Shown here piece by piece: positions 14,465 to 16,517 of a stretch of DNA of 16,517 bases. The stretch's first letter is position 1, and the number at the start of each line of letters is the position of its first letter. This DNA is from JAMCRM01 sp041685075 (lineage in GTDB: Bacteria; Acidobacteriota; Terriglobia; Bryobacterales; Bryobacteraceae): positions 1 to 16,517 of the forward strand of contig JAWLGN010000110.1 of assembly GCA_041685075.1 (NCBI GenBank), read 5' to 3'. Position numbers and translations under genes: made by a program. The notes below the pieces were generated by a model, which did no database searches, had not been told where the DNA came from, and worked only from the letters and a program-made list of their open reading frames with translations.

Positions 14465-14530
14465 CGAGACATATGTTACCAGGGATGCGTACCGGAACCG
14501 CCGCCGCCCGTCGCTGCATCCTATCAACGC

Positions 14531-15664
14531 ATGCACCGGCGCACCTTTCTGCACGCCGCGGCGGCCGTTCCGGCCTGGGGGCTCCAGGGCGAGCCGGACG
14601 CGCCGGAATACCGCATTGTTACTCGCTACCGGCCGTCCGCTCGTCCCGGAATGCCGGGGCCCTGGCCCGGGCGCGTCGTCTCGCTCGCGAGCGATCGTGC
14701 CATCGACGCCGAAAGCGAGCGCGTCAGCCCGGACGTGGTGCGGGCCATGATGGCCGAGGGCATTCGTGCCCTCACCGGCGACGCCGACGCGCGCGACAGT
14801 TGGGCGCGCCTGTTCGATCCCTCCGACGTAGTAGGCATCAAGGTGAACTGCTCCGGCGCTCCCGGCATCATGTCCACGCCCGAGGTGGTGGCGGAGATCG
14901 TGCGCAACCTGAACGCCGTGGGGGTGCCGCCCGGCAACATCTGGATCTACGAACGCTTCCGCAACCAGATGGATTCAGTGGGCTACGACCGTTACACGCC
15001 ACCCGGCGTCCACATCGAGGCCGCCGAGGACAGGCGCGGCGCGCTGCTGCGCTACGACCCCCTTACCTACGTGGAGGTCAACTTCTTCGGCGAGGAAGAC
15101 ACCCGCTCGAACCTCATCCGGCTGGTCGCGGAGCGCTTCACCAAGGTCATCAACGTGCCGAATATGAAGGACCACGGCGCCTCGGGCGTCACCGGCTGCC
15201 TGAAGAACATTGCCTACGGCGACTTTTCCAACGTGGCTCGCTCCCACAGGGACGCGAAGACCCACACCCGCACCTTCATCGGCACCCTGGCCTCGGTGGA
15301 ACCGCTGCGCTCCCGCACGGTCCTGCAGGTGATGGACGGACTGCGCGGCGTCTGGCACGGCGGCCCGTTCTCCCCCACCCGCCGCTTCCGCTTCTACCCC
15401 AAGCGCATGATGTTCGGCACGGACCCCGTCGCCATCGACCGCCTGCTCATCGACATCATCGACGGCAAGCGCAAGGCCGAAGGCGCCGTCTCGGTCTGGA
15501 ACCGAGACCCGAAATACCTGGCCGCCGCGCGCAGCCGCCTGCCCCAGGATGATCCCAACCGCAACAACTTCATCCGGGAACCCGGCCACATCGAGTACGC
15601 CGCGCGCTCCGGCCTGGGAGTCTACGACCGGGAGGCGATCCGAGTGCAGGAGATCGCGCTATGA
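14531..15664 (+). CDS. DUF362 domain-containing exported protein
   Basis: The 377-residue protein starts MHRRTFLHAAAAVPAWG, a Tat-like or Sec-type signal with a double Arg. It matches DUF362: DVVGIKVNCSGAPGIMSTPEVVAEIV, then VINVPNMKDHGASGVTGCLKNIAYG and a late FGTDPVAIDRLLIDII. The family is uncharacterised; some relatives carry ferredoxin clusters, but no CxxCxxC motif is present here. ATG 14531 is selected because it opens the signal peptide; the frame runs on upstream only as antisense of the peptidase gene. No clear Shine-Dalgarno is seen. The stop overlaps the next gene by 4 bp (ATGA), pointing to an operon. Its role is unknown; repeated association with exported enzymes in acidobacteria is my impression, not shown here. 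Confidence 0.82.
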   Translation: MHRRTFLHAAAAVPAWGLQGEPDAPEYRIVTRYRPSARPGMPGPWPGRVVSLASDRAIDAESERVSPDVVRAMMAEGIRALTGDADARDSWARLFDPSDVVGIKVNCSGAPGIMSTPEVVAEIVRNLNAVGVPPGNIWIYERFRNQMDSVGYDRYTPPGVHIEAAEDRRGALLRYDPLTYVEVNFFGEEDTRSNLIRLVAERFTKVINVPNMKDHGASGVTGCLKNIAYGDFSNVARSHRDAKTHTRTFIGTLASVEPLRSRTVLQVMDGLRGVWHGGPFSPTRRFRFYPKRMMFGTDPVAIDRLLIDIIDGKRKAEGAVSVWNRDPKYLAAARSRLPQDDPNRNNFIREPGHIEYAARSGLGVYDREAIRVQEIAL

Positions 15665-16517
15665 CGGCCGGGTTGCTCCTGGCCGCGGCTCTGCTGCCGG
15701 GCGTCTACTGGGACCGCGGCGCCGACACCGCGCCGGCGCTGCGGGATGCCGGCATTAGCAGCCTGCACGTGCCGGCGGTCCGGGTAGCGGAGTGGCGCGC
15801 TGCCGGCTTCAACGCCCAAGCCTTCGATCCCGCCGCGCACGCCCGGGCCGTTACGCCCCGTGTCGAGTACCGGCTCAGCGTGGCCTCCGCCACCCGCGCC
15901 CCCTGGGTGGACGCCAACGGCTGGCGCTACGCCCGGGAGCCGCAGCGCACCTGGTTTTGCGAAGCGCCGGGGTTCGCCGCCGCCCTGGCCGCCGCCGAAG
16001 CCTTCGCCTGGCGCGTCGAGGCCGTCATCCAGCCCGATGCCGCCGGCCTGCCCGCCCTGGGCCGCATGCTTGCCTTCCTGCGGCGCCTGGAAGGTCCCGC
16101 GCTGCCTGCCATGGCTAACATCGCGGTGATCGACGACGGCTCGACGGCCACCGCGGAGGTGCTGAACCTGCTGGCCCGCCGCAACCTGCTTTTCCGCGTG
16201 AGCAAGGCGCCGGTTCCGCCGCTTCTCACGGTCCGCCTCGGCAGCCCCGACTATCCTCTCGATGAGGCCGCCGATCCCCACGCCGTGGCGGCGAAGGTGC
16301 GGCAGCGCCTCACCGACGAAAAGCGCCTCGCCCGCATCTTCGGCAGCGAAGTGGTGATCCTGCGGCTGGAAGGCGACGGCCGCCGCGCCCGTCTCCACCT
16401 GCTCAACTACTCCGAACGTGCGCTGCGCGGGTTGCGCGTACGCCTGCTCGGCGAATACCGCGAACCGAAGTTGAGCGTATTCGGCGCCGATGACGCCGCG
16501 CCGCTCGATCTGGTAAC
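15661..16517 (+). CDS. Unrecognised exported protein, truncated by the window edge
   Basis: An uninterrupted frame of 285 codons runs from ATG 15661 to the window end. It begins with a short signal-like stretch (LLLAAALLPG), then VYWDRGADTAPALRDAGISSLHVPA, which looks like the first strand-helix-strand of a barrel. A two-tryptophan region (WVDANGWRY) follows at about 82-90. Near residues 246-262 is LHLLNYSERALRGLRVRLLG, resembling the C-terminal beta domain that follows catalytic barrels in carbohydrate-active enzymes. I do not recognise the family. The start overlaps the DUF362 stop as ATGA, with AGGAG eight bases upstream, so the two are co-translated. The C-terminus is missing. Confidence 0.8.
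   Translation, partial: MTAGLLLAAALLPGVYWDRGADTAPALRDAGISSLHVPAVRVAEWRAAGFNAQAFDPAAHARAVTPRVEYRLSVASATRAPWVDANGWRYAREPQRTWFCEAPGFAAALAAAEAFAWRVEAVIQPDAAGLPALGRMLAFLRRLEGPALPAMANIAVIDDGSTATAEVLNLLARRNLLFRVSKAPVPPLLTVRLGSPDYPLDEAADPHAVAAKVRQRLTDEKRLARIFGSEVVILRLEGDGRRARLHLLNYSERALRGLRVRLLGEYREPKLSVFGADDAAPLDLV

Noticed and set aside
14066..14530. Upstream extension of the DUF362 frame.
   Set aside because: It is antisense to the M55 peptidase, and the signal peptide begins at ATG 14531.

Overview
The window is a G+C-rich, densely packed bacterial chromosome segment with 16 protein-coding genes, one of them cut by the right edge. No rRNA, tRNA, insertion sequence, CRISPR array or phage gene is visible. 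No gene-free stretch exceeds about 140 bases. The gene mix (membrane-bound NrfHA, an alginate-export-type porin, secreted M55 peptidase and DUF362 proteins, and a tetraether-lipid-synthase-like radical SAM enzyme next to housekeeping ruvAB) is most compatible with an acidobacterium of the Solibacter/Bryobacter kind. That assignment is inference; no marker gene proves it.

Layout. Positions 1-140 hold two tandem perfect inverted repeats ahead of a small antibiotic-biosynthesis-monooxygenase-type protein (141-440, +). Converging on it is an outer-membrane porin (450-1883, -). From the same 64-bp gap the nrfHA operon (1948-3829, +) leaves in the other direction; it encodes the quinol-oxidising tetraheme NrfH and the pentaheme nitrite reductase NrfA for ammonification of nitrite. 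A TMEM43-type membrane protein (3834-4994, -) ends 4 bp from nrfA. Next come a Zn/Cd/Pb-type P1B ATPase (5106-7265, +) and, overlapping it by 4 bp, a secreted amidohydrolase (7262-8335, +). The ATPase appears to start at a non-standard AUC codon behind a perfect Shine-Dalgarno sequence.

A lower-G+C pair on the minus strand (8341-8998) looks like a HicA-like toxin with its antitoxin. Its coding end carries a 14-bp-arm hairpin shared with the end of the amidohydrolase gene. Divergent from it are ruvA and ruvB (9067-10705, +), the Holliday-junction branch-migration motor, without ruvC beside them. RuvB converges through a GC hairpin on a 556-residue radical SAM protein (10727-12397, -) of the archaeal tetraether synthase (Tes) family, a candidate for joining lipid tails into membrane-spanning lipids. 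Divergent from this gene is a single-domain bacteriohemerythrin (12530-12937, +).

The right part has a SAM methyltransferase (12939-13580, -) downstream of a secreted M55 D-aminopeptidase (13619-14464, -). Divergent from these, a signal-bearing DUF362 protein (14531-15664, +) overlaps by 4 bp an unrecognised secreted protein that runs off the window (15661 onward, +).

Themes: respiration on nitrite under low oxygen (NrfHA, with hemerythrin as an oxygen-binding protein), envelope functions (porin, metal exporter, several exported enzymes, lipid-modifying radical SAM) and DNA repair. The most interesting items are the Tes-like enzyme, the apparent AUC start of the metal ATPase, the CxxCH catalytic heme site in an NrfA that keeps its calcium ligands, the toxin-antitoxin-like pair, and the tandem hairpins at the left end.
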